NCBI GenBank assembly: GCA_950295325.1 | Contig: OX485804.1 | Location: forward strand, 4,960,001 to 5,024,000 | Reading direction: 5' to 3' | DNA length: 64,000 bases | Source: Polytrichum commune | Taxonomy: Eukaryota; Streptophyta; Polytrichopsida; Polytrichales; Polytrichaceae | Shown: positions 37,948 to 49,300 of the stretch, piece after piece | How positions within the stretch are numbered: position 1 is the stretch's first letter | How the letters are laid out: each line of letters starts with the position of its first letter | Translations under genes and position numbers: made by a program | Notes under the pieces: generated by a model | Databases searched by the model: none | What the model was told of the DNA's origin: nothing | Seen by the model: the letters and a program-made list of their open reading frames with translations, nothing else

Positions 37948-40900
37948 ATGGAGTTTGCAAAGATGATGCATGTTTTGAACAATGTTTTTCTCCCAAGAAA
38001 ACTACCTCAAGAAGACCTTGAATCTACTCTTAATCCCGGCGGAGCTTTTGTTCAATTGGTTGCTCGAGAGGTTGATGATATTGCAAAAAAGGTGCCACTT
38101 TCAAAGTTCAAGGAAGTTGCACACATGATGCAAAGATGGACAGAGGTCCAAGCTAAATCTGTTAGCTGGAAAGAAGTGCATGACAAGATCACAAGCCTTT
38201 GTCAGGGTGAAACTTTTTCTCTTTATGTGAGGGGACAAAATGCTGGTCTTTGTATATCAAGCCCCGTGGTTGCAACCTACCCCGCAACTATGGCAGTGTT
38301 TCGTGTTGCGGCAAACTCTGAAGAGGTGATGGCTGCCAAGGGTGACTTGATTGGCATGTTCCCAAGCTGGACTGTCAAGACCAATGTAGAAAGAGTTCAA
38401 AGCGAGAGTTTTGCAAAACAAGTTGCAGTAATGGCGAACAACATATTCTCAGAGACGTTGCCAGAGTCAAGAAAGGCTGGAGTAAAGGTAGCAGAGCTAC
38501 GAGATGTGTCTAATGCAAGCTACATGACAAGATGGTTGGTGCTTGCTGTGGCTGGTTGTTCGGAGATTTCAGGTGGGGAGGATACGGTGCGCATAGAAAA
38601 GAAAATCCGTGATGATATCTTATGGCATAGGGCTAAGCAACCATGGCGACGATCAGGAGAATACATGACTGTCAAAGTGGTTCTTCAAAGCATGTTGGAA
38701 CATCAACTAGGACCGTCCAACGGACGAATTTCTTACAAATTGATGTTGATACAAGTCATGATGAACATCTTGCAAGAAAACTACACGAAATTGGAAACGG
38801 ATGTGGTGCTCCAAATGTTGAGCAAGTTGGCTCGACGTCTTTCCAAGATAGATGGTGTGTTTCAAACTGTCTCGGTGCTCCCAGAGATTCTAAACAAGGG
38901 CCAAGAGATTATAGGAAAATGTTCAAAGGTGTTGGTTAGCATCCGTGGACACATTGATGAGCGGTGGCAAAGGATCATTGAGCGAGAGGCATCCCATCGT
39001 CAAGTGGTTGTGGACACATCAAAGCTCAATTTTGTAGAGCACATCAAGCATTTGCTCAACAATGCCACCCAACACCTTGAGGAGGCTTTGACTACGTCAC
39101 CACAACCTACTCCAATCAACGCAAGAGATCCAATTTGTTGTCAACGGAACAAATCTAAAACAATTCCAAATGTTGATATTTTGGTTTCCAACAAAGCCCA
39201 AGTTGACATTGGAGAGGCACTTTATGACATTGAGTCTTGGGTGCAAAATATTCTTTGGCGTGGGCGCGAAGAATGGGATACGCATTTTGAAAGCCCTTCT
39301 CTTTTTAACCTCTTAAGGGTGTACATAAAGAAGGGGAAGGAATACTACGAAGATGACCCGTTGGGATCTAGCCGTATGATACTCGCAACAATCACCATTG
39401 TTGCAGTATTAGATAATATGGCAACCCGGAAACACCCTTTACTCCAAAACTACAATCATGGTGTAAACACATCAATCCTGCAAGAGTTGCTTTTGCCCCA
39501 TCGAGGTGATATGGAACACTTGGCCGCGTTGGAGGCTTATTTTGCTGGGCGTGTACACAATGGAAGCTTTGACATTTCTCTAATCAGCGAGGACGTCCCT
39601 TCTATAATGTCTTTTTCAGTGCAATATGCACTCCAAGATCGTGCAATGCAGGAAATCAAAGCGGAAATTATCGAATTTGGTGTTCAAAAGGAGCGAGAGA
39701 AATTGGAGGAAGTATCACAAAGGCGTAGAGATCACAAGTGTCTTCTCCATAACGCTCAAGCAAGATCACACACTCAGTCCACCGATCGATATGGAGTTAT
39801 CCATTATGCTTGGAACTGCGGAAAATGCAATTTGGAAAATCAAGCTGAGAACATGACAGTTTCAATCTACGAGTCCCCATTGCCTGCAATTGATCATAAT
39901 TTACAAGATGCAATTGTATTTGAATTGGTAAGCCCGACCATTTTGATTGTTCTCCGTGATGCTCTGCATGTTCTCAATAAAGACATATTGGGTGTTGAAA
40001 TGGCATCTGATGATAAAAGGGGAACATGGCTAGAGTACGAACCTTTGAAGAGGTGGGTTTCATTCAGTGCATATTCTAGATTGACCACTCTTTGCAGCAC
40101 CTCCAAGTTGTTTTTGCAAACGCATTATAATGTCCCACCACACGTTTCAAGTCCAGATGATGCTTTTATCAAGCCGAATGGGTTCAATGTCCATCCAATG
40201 GAAACTGATAGCAATGTATGTGCAAGCGCTTCCACTTACAAGAAAGAGGGGGACATATCCTCTTCGGTAACATTGGGTGTAGATGGTGTATATAAGTGCC
40301 TCCAATGGACCATGGGTAAAACATCTCACACCGAAAATAAAGTTTTGGCTTGTCAAAATCGGTGCCCCCATGAGCTGAACCTATCAGAATTTAAGGCATT
40401 TGGAGCACTACGAGCTGGACATCTCCTTCAAGTCCGAAATATTGCTCGGGCCCTGGAGATGCAATCATTGTCATTTTGCCAACCAAGCGTAGTGAATTTA
40501 TTATCACAATCATTGTGGCAGACCGGTCCACCAATTGTGGGTGGAAACGTCGATGGGTGGGCGCGGGAATCAAACTTGGACTTGCGCAATGAAGCCTTTG
40601 TGGGGTTTGTCATCAAACAACTTGATTCCCTTCTTGAAAGAAATCAAGGAAATTGGAAGGATCATTTGGTCTTGTTGAGCATTGTAACCATAACTGGGCG
40701 CCTTTTGGAATTGTCTGAAGGCACTTGGAACAAGGCAATTGCAAATGTTCTCCTATCATGTCGTAGTGTGGCGGAACATTGGTTGGAAAGAATTGAGCAA
40801 GTGCTCGGAGAGATGTTGGCATCGCCAATAGAAGAGGTCGAAAGGATTCGAACCAAGCTCGTTGAAATAGCAGCCATAGCAGCACTAACTTTTGATGTCA

Positions 40901-43900
40901 ATGATCGTCATGTGAGTTTGGTTTTGAGAAACGAGGCCGATGTGACATCTTGGTTGCGGACTATGGCTCGTATTCATGACAATATATGCTTGAATTCCAA
41001 ATCGACTTCGGGAAGGTTCCAAGATTGTTTTAAGCGAAACCTTCTTCGGCAAGTTTGGAATGTAGCATTGCAATTGGAAGAGAGCTTGAATCAATGGTTT
41101 TCACGTACACGCTATTGCTTGGATGATTTTGTTTCCAAACACTGGGCCGATGCCGGGCAAGGTCTGTTTGGATCTTGGGTACAATATGATTCGCCTTGCG
41201 AGCGTTGGTGGAGGTGTAGTTTTACAATTTTGAACGCCGATGGAAGTGAACGCAACATGACTTTGCAAATGGACACCTTGCGAGGGTCATTTCTTGTGGA
41301 TGGATGTCCAGTAGCTCGCCTCCCTTCCACAATAAGCGATCATGAAGACTACAAGAGAGTATTTGGCATGCATGTATTTCAAGTGCAACCCGCAGCAGCT
41401 TGTTCAGGCTCATTTGTGTCTCTCTACAAACTGAAAGGATCCACCTTCACGTTCGCATTACTAGATAACAACCGTCTTCTTGTGAAAGAACGACATCGTG
41501 ATGGCTACGAGTTGGAACTCTTTCCAAGTCGGTTTTTCAAAGGCGACCTTCCTTTGCGTCTCATTGAACAACATAGTCATTGGATCCTAAGAGAAGGAAA
41601 TGACGCGGGGCTCAAACGATCCAAGCTCATGGACCCCTTTGAAACCCGGGGTTGCATTTTATTTCGTCCGGTCAGGTTTGATGATCTTGGATTTGTTGAC
41701 ATTGAGGGTGTCCCATTTGTCCTCAATATTGCATTGAAACAAGTGCGTGACATAAAGAGAGGTCGGGACTTGGTGGATATGTGCAGCACTACTGTACAAG
41801 AGCTTCATAGCAAAGCGCTCCACCGTCTTGAACTGAAGCATTTCATTCATGTCTTTGTCAATGAAGATGATAGGATTGTTGCAGAATTACCACGCATGGG
41901 GTTGAACTTCAATGTGGATCCAACATCAGGGGAATTTTGGTCTTGCGAGAAACCTGGGTTTTTTGTTTCCAAAGAGCAGGCATTTGGAGCCTTGATTGGC
42001 TTGCATTGCGGTATTGTATTGGAAGAAAAAAATTCATCGGCTCCATGCACCCCAAAACGTTGTATGATAATCCCGCACTTTGTGGGGTTGTTAGAAAGCA
42101 AGATGGCGGGATCCAATTTTGAAAATCACCATGTGGTGGAAATGAAATTTGACGAGTTATGCTCTCCGAGCTTCTTTATCTATGAAGTTGATGACCGTAT
42201 GCGTTGTCTTCGAGGTCCGGCAAGTCCAACAGCTTGGCTTTATTTGGCTCTCCTCCATGCTATGACTTCGTACCTATTGCCCGACCCTTTCACTGGCTTG
42301 ACTGGAACAGAGTCAGCATTGAGATTGCTCCAGTCCCCACGTTGTTGGACATGTGAGCCGTACAAGGTTGAGGCACATTCTATCTTGAGAGCCATTGCGC
42401 AACTATCCCCAACTCGAACGTGGTATCCAAAACATTTGCAATGTATGCAGAGTGTTGAATGGCCTGCAACAATGTACTCGTCTACATCTCTTGATGCTTT
42501 TCAACTAGTGGTTGGCAGACTCATTGCCGATAATGCGCGCCTCAAATTCCTTTTCCCCATCTCAAACGAGTTGGATTTGCTTCCACCTCAAGAGGATTCT
42601 AAACTCTCTCTCAAATATTATTGGAGGTCTCGGGATGTCTTTGGAAAGGAAGCGCAAATGAATGTTGATTTGGAGCAACACTTTGGAGGACGGCCATCGT
42701 TGAGTGTGACATATATGAATTTGTCAACCGAGGAGCTTGATGATTTCAAGAAACATGATTTTTTGCGAAACTTGGTCGAAGCAGGACACACGTGGAGGCA
42801 TATTTTGATATCTCAGAGATCGGACTTGCTAAAATCTCATTTGCTGAATTGCGAGAAGTTAGCCGGTGTTAGCACTGAAGGCTTTTATGGAAACCCAACT
42901 GTCTATGCTTGGCGGGGTATAAGTGGGAGTAATTTCTCTCAATATTTTCTCAATCTGTATAATTTTGCTAGAATGGCTCAAGAACAAGACCGATGCAGAG
43001 AATTCACCTTTCTTCTAGCATTCCTAGCATATTCATCTGTGCATCGTCTACCTTTGTCCGTGCTTCATTGCGTTGCGGTTCATGCAAGGGATTTCAAGTC
43101 CTTAAAACCACCGGTGCATGAAAGCTACGAAGACACCAATGAAGTTGAGTTTGACATGATTATGGTACAGTCTGTGGTGGATAGCCACAAGATTTCTTTT
43201 GAGGGTTGGATGTCGAAGGAAGGTGGGAGTCCAATACTACATGAATCGAGGAATGCCTTCCTTACAAGGAAAAAACATGAATTCCAAAGGATCCAAGCAG
43301 CAGAAGGTAATGATATTACTAAAACTGCGCGGGAAAGATGGCCAACCAAGCTTCCATATTCTGGTTCATTAAAGACTATTGACAAGGGCCTAGCTATTAA
43401 GAAAATCAACGATCTTTTTGAACGATGGTCCCGCAACAAAGAACTCCATGACTTTGTGGCCATGGTGGAGAAGAAAGTGTTGGATATTTGCTATGATCCT
43501 ACATTTGTATTGGAACATGGGCCTCTTCAGGCACCCATCAACTTGCTCACCAGACACAAAAAACAACCCTTTCGCTTGGTAACCCTTCCACATATGTCGG
43601 GCACACTTTCAGACTCACTCACGAACCAATCGGTGTTTCGATCGGGAAACTTTGGGCCAGACATTAGCTCATCCGAACCCACAAGACCAAATTGCAAACC
43701 GGATGATGGGTTGCCACCCTTTCCTTTGCAAGAGGAAAATGAATCTTGCGAGATTGCCAAGAAATTCAACAACGACATGAGAACAAGTTGGAAAGAGCAC
43801 CACAAACTTCAACATGGACCGCCACTTGTTGTGGAGAAAGTGCGGATCATCGAGAAATTAAGGGTTTGTAAAGCAAAATCGACTGCTCTATGGGATCAAA

Positions 43901-44604
43901 TATGTGATGTTTTGAAACCGCGGGACGTGGTGGGGCAAGCATTAGAAGCTGCCGGGCTAAGGTGCCGAGTTGTGCCAGTTATTTTGCTTCCGCTTATAAT
44001 GAGAGGGGAGTTAGAGTTGCAAAATCTTCGGGTTGGTCTTGGTGCTCTAGCAGTTTTGTGGACGTTGGAGCAACAAGCAGAACGTTGCTTGCGAATGGTG
44101 CAATCAAACGAGTCTCCACAGGAGAACGTTGCATTGCAAAAAGAGTTGGCCAATGTCGGTCATTCAAACTGGCAGCCAGAGGATCACCCAGAGTGGCTCA
44201 TTCTTGAGCTTGAAGGAGACTATCTGATGCGAATTGTCCAAGTTGATGTCGCCAATAAGATGTTACACCCAGATGGCAACGAGAATGTGGTTTTGCAATT
44301 GAATATGGGTGAAGGCAAGACTAGTGTGATTGTGCCTGCTCTTTGTGCTTCTATTTCTAATGGTGTGCAATATGCACGCCTCACAGTCCTCAGCTCTTTA
44401 TTCCGCATGAATTTCGATGCATTGGCCTTCAAGCTCGGCGGATTGCTAAACCGACGAGTATACACCTTCCCTTATCGACGCGACATAAATATTAACAAGG
44501 AAAAAGTGCGTGTAATAAAGAAGCTGTCTTCAGTGTTCGCCTATCCAATGACGAAGTCGATGATGCCCGGCCCACATTCGTGTACATTGGGGTCTGAACA
44601 ATGA
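37948..44604 (+). CDS. DUF3638-family giant protein, C-terminally truncated (copy B)
   Basis: Also 2218 codons, with the same start context and the same stop as copy A. By eye there are roughly 55-60 amino-acid differences from copy A, clustered at residues about 43-85 and 390-690 with a last few near 1060-1090. One single-residue deletion and one single-residue insertion cancel out. From about residue 1090 to the end I see no differences, including Walker A (GEGKTS) and the LLNRRVYTF block. Both ORFs have stayed open despite this divergence, which suggests constraint or youth. The missing ATPase C-terminus is shared, so it predates the duplication. The next gene downstream (HAD) is convergent. 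Confidence 0.8.
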   Translation: MEFAKMMHVLNNVFLPRKLPQEDLESTLNPGGAFVQLVAREVDDIAKKVPLSKFKEVAHMMQRWTEVQAKSVSWKEVHDKITSLCQGETFSLYVRGQNAGLCISSPVVATYPATMAVFRVAANSEEVMAAKGDLIGMFPSWTVKTNVERVQSESFAKQVAVMANNIFSETLPESRKAGVKVAELRDVSNASYMTRWLVLAVAGCSEISGGEDTVRIEKKIRDDILWHRAKQPWRRSGEYMTVKVVLQSMLEHQLGPSNGRISYKLMLIQVMMNILQENYTKLETDVVLQMLSKLARRLSKIDGVFQTVSVLPEILNKGQEIIGKCSKVLVSIRGHIDERWQRIIEREASHRQVVVDTSKLNFVEHIKHLLNNATQHLEEALTTSPQPTPINARDPICCQRNKSKTIPNVDILVSNKAQVDIGEALYDIESWVQNILWRGREEWDTHFESPSLFNLLRVYIKKGKEYYEDDPLGSSRMILATITIVAVLDNMATRKHPLLQNYNHGVNTSILQELLLPHRGDMEHLAALEAYFAGRVHNGSFDISLISEDVPSIMSFSVQYALQDRAMQEIKAEIIEFGVQKEREKLEEVSQRRRDHKCLLHNAQARSHTQSTDRYGVIHYAWNCGKCNLENQAENMTVSIYESPLPAIDHNLQDAIVFELVSPTILIVLRDALHVLNKDILGVEMASDDKRGTWLEYEPLKRWVSFSAYSRLTTLCSTSKLFLQTHYNVPPHVSSPDDAFIKPNGFNVHPMETDSNVCASASTYKKEGDISSSVTLGVDGVYKCLQWTMGKTSHTENKVLACQNRCPHELNLSEFKAFGALRAGHLLQVRNIARALEMQSLSFCQPSVVNLLSQSLWQTGPPIVGGNVDGWARESNLDLRNEAFVGFVIKQLDSLLERNQGNWKDHLVLLSIVTITGRLLELSEGTWNKAIANVLLSCRSVAEHWLERIEQVLGEMLASPIEEVERIRTKLVEIAAIAALTFDVNDRHVSLVLRNEADVTSWLRTMARIHDNICLNSKSTSGRFQDCFKRNLLRQVWNVALQLEESLNQWFSRTRYCLDDFVSKHWADAGQGLFGSWVQYDSPCERWWRCSFTILNADGSERNMTLQMDTLRGSFLVDGCPVARLPSTISDHEDYKRVFGMHVFQVQPAAACSGSFVSLYKLKGSTFTFALLDNNRLLVKERHRDGYELELFPSRFFKGDLPLRLIEQHSHWILREGNDAGLKRSKLMDPFETRGCILFRPVRFDDLGFVDIEGVPFVLNIALKQVRDIKRGRDLVDMCSTTVQELHSKALHRLELKHFIHVFVNEDDRIVAELPRMGLNFNVDPTSGEFWSCEKPGFFVSKEQAFGALIGLHCGIVLEEKNSSAPCTPKRCMIIPHFVGLLESKMAGSNFENHHVVEMKFDELCSPSFFIYEVDDRMRCLRGPASPTAWLYLALLHAMTSYLLPDPFTGLTGTESALRLLQSPRCWTCEPYKVEAHSILRAIAQLSPTRTWYPKHLQCMQSVEWPATMYSSTSLDAFQLVVGRLIADNARLKFLFPISNELDLLPPQEDSKLSLKYYWRSRDVFGKEAQMNVDLEQHFGGRPSLSVTYMNLSTEELDDFKKHDFLRNLVEAGHTWRHILISQRSDLLKSHLLNCEKLAGVSTEGFYGNPTVYAWRGISGSNFSQYFLNLYNFARMAQEQDRCREFTFLLAFLAYSSVHRLPLSVLHCVAVHARDFKSLKPPVHESYEDTNEVEFDMIMVQSVVDSHKISFEGWMSKEGGSPILHESRNAFLTRKKHEFQRIQAAEGNDITKTARERWPTKLPYSGSLKTIDKGLAIKKINDLFERWSRNKELHDFVAMVEKKVLDICYDPTFVLEHGPLQAPINLLTRHKKQPFRLVTLPHMSGTLSDSLTNQSVFRSGNFGPDISSSEPTRPNCKPDDGLPPFPLQEENESCEIAKKFNNDMRTSWKEHHKLQHGPPLVVEKVRIIEKLRVCKAKSTALWDQICDVLKPRDVVGQALEAAGLRCRVVPVILLPLIMRGELELQNLRVGLGALAVLWTLEQQAERCLRMVQSNESPQENVALQKELANVGHSNWQPEDHPEWLILELEGDYLMRIVQVDVANKMLHPDGNENVVLQLNMGEGKTSVIVPALCASISNGVQYARLTVLSSLFRMNFDALAFKLGGLLNRRVYTFPYRRDININKEKVRVIKKLSSVFAYPMTKSMMPGPHSCTLGSEQ

Positions 44605-44707
44605 CCATAAATATATATAATGAAGTGGGTTAGTATAAGTGGTTACAAGTTACGGATGGAAGTCCGAAAAACCCAAGAAGTTGAAATGCACTAATACACG
44701 GAAATCA

Positions 44708-45142
44708 TCAAGGAAAAACTTGAGAATGCCAATAGTTGGGCACCTTCGCCTTTGGGGCGCTGGTTAGAGCTTTTGGGACATCGACGGGTGTAGATACAAG
44801 CCCGAGAGGGACGTTCGCAAACGCCGGGACATCAATTTGGGGTTCATCCATGCAAAGGCGTCTGGTCGACCGTGGATTACGGACGTGCTTCTCACTGCGG
44901 AGGGGAGATGGAGATGGACTTGGAGAGTAATTGAGTTTTGCAACCTTTGCAGGAGGGCTATCCACGACTCCGTCTTCAAACCCGGAGTCTTTGGAGTAAT
45001 CAACAGCAGAGGCAGCATCGACGGCCGAATATTGGAATAGTGAAGGCATTGCAACGTCGCTCATACCAAGGGAAAGGGAGCCGGTGTCTGCCTGAGATGC
45101 AGACATGCCATTGACGACACTTTTGGGTGCTTGGTGAGGCAA
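44708..45142 (-). CDS. Ser/Pro-rich ORF, possible downstream exon (copy B)
   Basis: The same open frame as 19611-20045, opening right after a TTTTTGTGTCTTAG acceptor-like sequence (AG at 45143-45144). It lies about 90 nt after the HAD stop on the same strand. If it is an exon, a donor must be used inside the HAD coding region, for example GTACGG near 45260, which is a poor match. It could also be an independent short gene or 3' UTR. Low-complexity, no domain recognised. Confidence 0.35.
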   Translation of the reverse strand: MPHQAPKSVVNGMSASQADTGSLSLGMSDVAMPSLFQYSAVDAASAVDYSKDSGFEDGVVDSPPAKVAKLNYSPSPSPSPLRSEKHVRNPRSTRRLCMDEPQIDVPAFANVPLGLVSTPVDVPKALTSAPKAKVPNYWHSQVFP

Positions 45143-45234
45143 CTAAGACACAAAAATACATTACAAAGATAAGGGGAGAAATGTTAGATATTTACATGGA
45201 GAGTCCAAGTACAAACCCAAAATCATCAAAGTTT

Positions 45235-45954
45235 TCATATTAATTTATTGAGTCTAGCGTAGCCGTACAATCTCCTAAATTCCTCATCTTGTGGGCCTAG
45301 AGGCCTATTGCCAATTGGGTTGGAGAGCACAAAATCCGGGACACTTCCGGGGTGATAGGCAAGCCTCCTAATGTAGGGTCCTAGTTCACTCTCTAGAAAG
45401 TTGTCATTTCTATCGCTTTCCCAAGGATCCGGGAATATGCAATTGCCCGGGGGATTGAGAATACTCTTTGCCGGGCTGTCGTCAATGAGGAGTGTGTTAT
45501 CCGGGGTGGGCCAACAACCGTGGGGAACCCCCTCCAACATAGGGACGCCCACCCAGAGGTTCTTCCTCAGGACCTTTAAGAATTGAGGCCCACGACCCCC
45601 TCCGACCTTGGGTACAATATTGCCACTACGGTCATAGAGGTCATCGCAGTGTTCTTGACCGAGAAGCAAGCATGGCATTGCGAGTTCTCGGAAAAGGAAA
45701 CCGACGATGGCCTTCGTGTTGTCCATGAGCATAGAGCTCCAGATGATGACATGGGCGAAGCCAAGGACCTCACGAAGGAAGCTCCTCAAACCGGGGCGGG
45801 CACGTACAACCTTCTTATTTATGAGAGTATCGAAATGTCCGCCGTAATCCATGTCTTGTGGACTACGGAAGGGCCCCTTGGACGCACTATTCGAGATATG
45901 TTTGGATTGACAAAGCACCCCATTGAGGTCAAATATTATGAACGGTTTCATCAT
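45235..45954 (-). CDS. FCP1/NIF-like HAD-fold protein, motif I Asp replaced by Asn
   Basis: A 239-residue ORF with the layout of FCP1-type CTD-phosphatase-like HAD proteins. Motif I is FDLNGVL (residues 8-14). Motif II is VIIWSSM, near residue 70. KVLRKNLW follows at about 128-135. Motif IV is LLIDDSPAKSIL followed by NPPGNCIFPDPW. HAD phosphatases use DxD in motif I; here the second, general-acid Asp is Asn. This could reduce or abolish phosphatase activity, although plant relatives with this change exist and may have other roles. The start is uncertain: a 3' splice site (CCATCACAG, AG at 46003-46004) lies upstream in frame, so earlier exons may exist. Copy A of this gene is cut at about residue 143 by E1. 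Confidence 0.7.
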   Translation of the reverse strand: MMKPFIIFDLNGVLCQSKHISNSASKGPFRSPQDMDYGGHFDTLINKKVVRARPGLRSFLREVLGFAHVIIWSSMLMDNTKAIVGFLFRELAMPCLLLGQEHCDDLYDRSGNIVPKVGGGRGPQFLKVLRKNLWVGVPMLEGVPHGCWPTPDNTLLIDDSPAKSILNPPGNCIFPDPWESDRNDNFLESELGPYIRRLAYHPGSVPDFVLSNPIGNRPLGPQDEEFRRLYGYARLNKLI

Positions 45955-46297
45955 GGGCGCGCTTGGTTTTCCCGCGGGGTTGCGACATATCTCCGACGGA
46001 CCCTGTGATGGAACATTCTATCTAGGTAAATGGTACTACTCAAGAAAACCAATTGACAAGCATGGATAAACTCAACACAAATTATAAGGCCAAAAATAAT
46101 CCGAACCATCCAGTTGAAAAATTGGTATTAATGTAATTGGTGATATACATTTGGTGAATAATATACATTGTCGCAAAAAATATCTGTTGAAGTTAATGGA
46201 ATCTATGCTAACAAAATTGTATCCACCCGCCGGGCGAAGTCGAGGATTGAACTCGATAATATACACACGCCACGAAGGAGGCAGACAAGGAAGTTTT

Positions 46298-46309
46298 GGA
46301 CGCGCGTCC
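46298..46309. repeat. Palindrome P1 (partial)
   Basis: GGACGCGCGTCC, perfect 12-bp core. The outer arms are degraded on one side (TTTTGG versus CCGTAAC). It lies 19 bp past the stop codon of the ParB-like gene. Confidence 0.8.
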
Positions 46310-46327
46310 GTAACGTGGGAGGCATGC

Positions 46328-49300
46328 TCAAAGGTTGATTACCTCTTCAAGGGCGAGGTCCGCGCCAGCAGTGCCTCCCTCACCTGGCCCCGTCATGGGC
46401 ACAAGATCCGGACGCGCGTCCGCAAAATTGTCCAGATCTTCGACCACCAACAAGGTGTCTCCAGCCGCTTGCGACCCTTGAGTATCCACGTAAGGCTGAT
46501 CCTCGTCTGTGGAGTCTTGGCTGCCCCGCATATGTACATCTTCATCGCCGATGGGGGCATTGCCTTCATTGACATCTGTCTCGGCGGCACCCGCCATGTC
46601 ACGTGCCGGTATCTCCTCCACTCCTGTAGGATGAGAGGAGGGCTCCTCTGGAGTGGCGACAACAAGGGGAGAGGGCGGGACAATCAACGCGGGGGCTGGA
46701 TAAGCATGCTCGGGTATATACACCGCATGGCTACTAGACGGAGGCCGCATGAGAGTGGGGGGCATAGACATGACGGCATCGGGAGCTGTATAGACTACAG
46801 GGGGTCTTGCCTGCAAGCTCTGCATCAGGCTCATAAATTGTTGACTTTGGGCCAAGAACTGTTGATTTTGGGCCATGAGATCGGCGTGCCTTCGAGCAGA
46901 CTCCAACCTAGCTTGCTCCATCTCAGCTTGGATGGCGGCCATCTTTTTGGCGTGCTCCTCGTTAGCTTCTCGAAGCCGTTGGTCAAGCTCTTCCTTCATT
47001 CGCCTCTCCATCTTCTCGTCCAATTCGGACACTGACATCGGCTCTTTCTTCACCTTGCCAGGTTCCGTAGGCAAGGCAGAGATGGCATTGTGAATCCTAA
47101 TCTCATCCTCGTCTTCATCGGAGAGCTCCAAGACCGCGCCTTCAGGGTATTCGTTGTATGGCGTCTTGTTCCTCTTTCGTCGACTCTCACGATATAGAGA
47201 GATATCAGGCCTCAATATCAACTCCAGCACATCCCTCCCCTCCATAGGGGGTAGATCTGAATGTTGAGATCCCCCTCCAGATGAAGCGGTGCATCCGCCT
47301 TCTGCCGCAAGGTCCACATCCTTCTCGGCCATAACTCCTGGAGCACGAGATGGACCCGCAGTTGAGGGAAATCCAACTCGAGAGGTGGGAGTCCCAAAAG
47401 GTGAGAGAACAGGGGTATGAGGGACCCTTATCGGAGTGAAGTTCACGCGTGCCTCCTGCGCATCCGTGTCGTCTGTTCCCAGCAGGAAAGCACTTGGATT
47501 AATTGGGTCGCGAACAAGGCCGTGTAAAGGCTCCTGTGTGGAGGGTTGCGCTCTTGGGGAACTGGGATCTTGGTCCTCTTCAGGGTCTGTCTCCATTCCG
47601 GGCATTGCCTCTTCTCTAGAAGAAAGAGGCACAACAGGATGGGGTGTAAGGACGTCCATGATGTCCTGGATATCCATTTTGGAGGCCATTACCCTGTGAG
47701 TATGGGCGTCATCGTAGTCGGAATCCTGCACAAAAGAATTCACCTGCAAGCCAAGCATCTGGACCATAACAAGAAAATTAGATAAGAACAATAGTGGTGA
47801 TTGCATATAAATGAGGCTAGATGTCAACACGTTATACGGACGCGCGTCCGTAAAACCACCACTCAAAAGTTGGACAATTTTACGGACGCACGGTCGTAAA
47901 ATTCACATGCACCTGATACTGGGTTTTTACGGACGCGCGTCCGTAAAATAACTATGCAAAAGATAGGTGGGTTGAAAGACAAACAAATACTCACCAGTGC
48001 TGCATACATAAACTTCGTGCCTCCGAAGACGTTGTAAACTGTCTCACTCATGACAGTTAAAGCCTTCAAGACCCCTATATAAAAGTCCATCCGGAGCTCG
48101 AACGCCGGATAGATTGCATGCATTGTCTCCTCAACAAGCTCCTTGGGATGTGGTGGCGGCAACGAATAGACTTTCCTGAACACCTCGTGTGGTTTAATGG
48201 GCAATCGCCCAGTTGGGGAAGACTTGCGTGTTAAGAAATAAAGCTGCACAGCTCCCACTTGCTTCACCCCCCTTGCCTCTTGAATGAAAGTGATCCCTTC
48301 TGTCTTCGCTGGGATGTAGGTGCTGTGGTACATATCGTATTCGAGGTCCATCGTTGATGTGTACAGATGGACAATGGATGTGGACCTCTCTTGCTCTACA
48401 ATCCATAACCACACATGAGGCTCGAAGAGGGCAGGCGAGCGATAGCTCTTGAAGGCTTTTAAGAAGGGCTCGTAGAAGGGTGCTCCCGCAACGTCTTGCT
48501 TCCATGCTCCGGGAATTGCACGAAAATCAAAAATGGCGAAAGGGCAACCCCTGGGGTCATCTCTCACAGAGGCTCTTGAAGCATGGGTGTCCCATGCGCC
48601 GAACTTCATGCCCTTTGCGACCGTGCAGAATCTTGCAAACCCTCCAAATTTCGCGTTCTTTTTCCTATCGAGAAAGTGAACATACAACCCTGCCTCCCTC
48701 TCGTCGATGGATCCCTTCTTTTCGTTCCTTCTGGATCGTTGGGCAAGGAAGGATGATGCCCCTCTTATCAAAGCTCGCATTGAGACGCCATTGATGTGGT
48801 ATTCACCCTTCAGCTTCCTCCAATTCTCCCACACGATCTCACCATCACTATTAATGAGGTTGTGGGTGGGTAGCAATTTGCTAATCTCCCTTACAGCCAT
48901 GGTCTTCTTCTTTCTGTAATCGCACCATTCCTTAATGTGGTACGTGGATGGCTTCATGTGCTTCGGCCGCTTCAGAAAGATTTTGGGATAGGGCAAAGTT
49001 CTTCTAGGAGTTTCTAGAAGAATGTGTTCTGCTGCCCTGTACAGCTCCGAGTCCATCAATCCTTGGAGGGGACGAAAGAACTCTCGCAGGATTGGTGGTA
49101 CCTTAACTTTTGAGTCGCTCTTGTAGGTGTTCTCCGTATCTGGATTGACAAGGTCGCCGTTGTTGTGGGCATCGAAAAGTCGCAACCATATTGACCACGT
49201 CTCTTCTGTTGCAGTGATGAGCTTGAGTTCGCCTTTTAATTCATGCACTGTTTTCATGCCGCTTGTCTTCATGTCTATACTCGAGAACTTTGTCAATATG

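Larger units (their letters stand above)
25396..45524 (+). repeat. Large direct duplication, copy B (20.1 kb)
   Basis: Second copy of 313-20427. The left junction with E1 is inside the LTR sORF and shows a few bases of possible microhomology (TCCTT). At the right end the sequence continues through the HAD gene without E1, so this copy holds the pre-insertion state. A 14-bp insertion (34441-34454) relative to copy A marks the start of the diverged middle part. Confidence 0.95.

Noticed and set aside
45583-46008. 141-codon plus-strand ORF
   Set aside because: It overlaps the HAD gene in antisense; the minus frame has the recognisable HAD motifs.
46151-47035. 294-codon plus-strand ORF
   Set aside because: It is antisense to exon 3 of the ParB-like gene, has no domain and uses atypical composition.
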